The notes beneath the pieces were generated by a model. It had not been told where the DNA came from and did not search any database. It saw nothing but the letters and a program-made list of their open reading frames with translations. From Pseudomonas hormoni (lineage in GTDB: Bacteria > Pseudomonadota > Gammaproteobacteria > Pseudomonadales > Pseudomonadaceae): a DNA stretch of 64,000 nt. Numbering within the stretch: position 1 is the stretch's first letter; every line of letters begins with the position of its first letter. The translations under genes were made by a program, and so were the position numbers. The DNA is taken from assembly GCF_018502625.1 (NCBI RefSeq), contig NZ_CP075566.1, positions 129,001-193,000 of the forward strand. The letters are read 5' to 3'. This document shows positions 63,614 through 64,000 of the stretch, one piece after another.

Positions 63614-63678
63614 GTGAATTCCCCTCCCCAAGGATTTGAGGCCGCGGAATATAGGGTAGACGCGTCTATGTATCAATT

Positions 63679-63697
63679 GCGAAACGTTACTATTCGC
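63679..63697 (-). promoter_or_regulatory. Possible Fur box
   Basis: A 19-base imperfect palindrome, read on the minus strand as GCGAATAGTAACGTTTCGC, with about 10 of 19 bases matching the classic Fur consensus, in the piuA-piuC intergenic region. Iron control of this locus is known in P. aeruginosa; the site itself is a weak match. Confidence 0.4.
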
Positions 63698-63819
63698 ACT
63701 GAATTTACATTCTTTACAATTTACCCTTACGGTTTTTGCTGTTTCGTTCGTCGCATGGGTTTTACACTGGCAATAAGAATCAATACCATTGCCACCCCTT
63801 TGCCTTCAGGTGTTTTCCC

Positions 63820-64000
63820 ATGCTGCTGCACATCCCCGGCGTGTTCGCTAAAGAAGAAGTGCAGCGCATTCGCGAGGCTCTGGAACAGGCGGATTGGGCC
63901 GACGGCAAAATCACGGCCGGTTACCAGTCGGCCAAGGCGAAACACAATCTGCAGCTGTCGGAAGGTCATCCGCTGGCCAAGGAAGTCGGCGCGGCGATGC
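63820..64000 (+). CDS. piuC: PiuC-like Fe(II)/2-oxoglutarate dioxygenase (cut by window end)
   Basis: The first 60 codons of a PKHD-type hydroxylase (PiuC/YbiX): [39 protein letters not shown]. The full protein is usually ~226 residues; the catalytic His-x-Asp..His lies beyond the window. Divergent from piuA. Its substrate is not established; it accompanies TonB receptors of the Fiu type. Confidence 0.93.
   Translation, partial: MLLHIPGVFAKEEVQRIREALEQADWADGKITAGYQSAKAKHNLQLSEGHPLAKEVGAAM

Overview
The window looks like a Pseudomonas chromosome of the fluorescens/putida kind. Support comes from the core genes (ampD-ampE, nadC, the FruR-fruBKA sugar PTS operon with a Pseudomonas-type FruR operator, the piuB-piuA-piuC iron locus, a DUF1631 protein), GC-rich codon use in the right half, and many REP-type palindromes there. 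All calls were made by reading sequence and translations; no database search was run.

Layout. 0.5-9.8 kb: a TrkH-type K+ transporter, a decayed IS1182-like transposase, small hypothetical genes, a YkgJ-type cysteine-cluster protein, then a complete bufferin-type copper-peptide locus (DUF2282 precursor, DUF692 maturase, partner protein, DoxX) divergent from a SigF-like sigma factor and its NrsF/DUF1109 anti-sigma. Two perfect GTAACC-N16-CGAA elements lie between the two arms. 9.8-11.9 kb: a YeeE/YedE transporter between relics of insertion-sequence ends, then tRNA-Thr(CGT).

11.9-38.7 kb is accessory DNA with lower GC. Directly behind tRNA-Thr sits a four-gene recombination module (three large tyrosine recombinases plus a small coiled-coil protein) of the GInt type. 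Its cargo is a defence island: (i) a type II CBASS with a DncV-like cyclase, a Cap2 E1/E2 enzyme, a Cap3 JAMM protease and a divergently encoded Cap15-like membrane effector, flanked by one intact and one truncated serine resolvase; (ii) a retron-like reverse transcriptase fused to a trypsin-like protease, preceded by a strong promoter and a candidate msr-msd RNA closed by a 13-bp inverted repeat; (iii) a large AAA_13/RloC-like ATPase divergent from a HEPN-motif protein; (iv) an XRE regulator, a membrane protein and an HNH nuclease with two zinc-ribbon repeats. Then come a CHAD/ParA/LMW-phosphatase group, several orphan genes, an AbrB-like protein and an XRE regulator with a perfect palindromic operator. 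The accessory block ends at a 3' tRNA remnant at 38.63-38.67 kb.

38.7-64 kb is ordinary core chromosome: a secreted repeat-rich coiled-coil protein, a DUF6388 protein, nadC, DUF1631, ampDE, a chemoreceptor, tatD, fruR/fruBKA, a small gene behind a structured leader, phoD, and the piu iron-uptake genes, the last cut by the window edge. REP doublets occur only in this part, which supports placing the accessory/core boundary near 38.7 kb.
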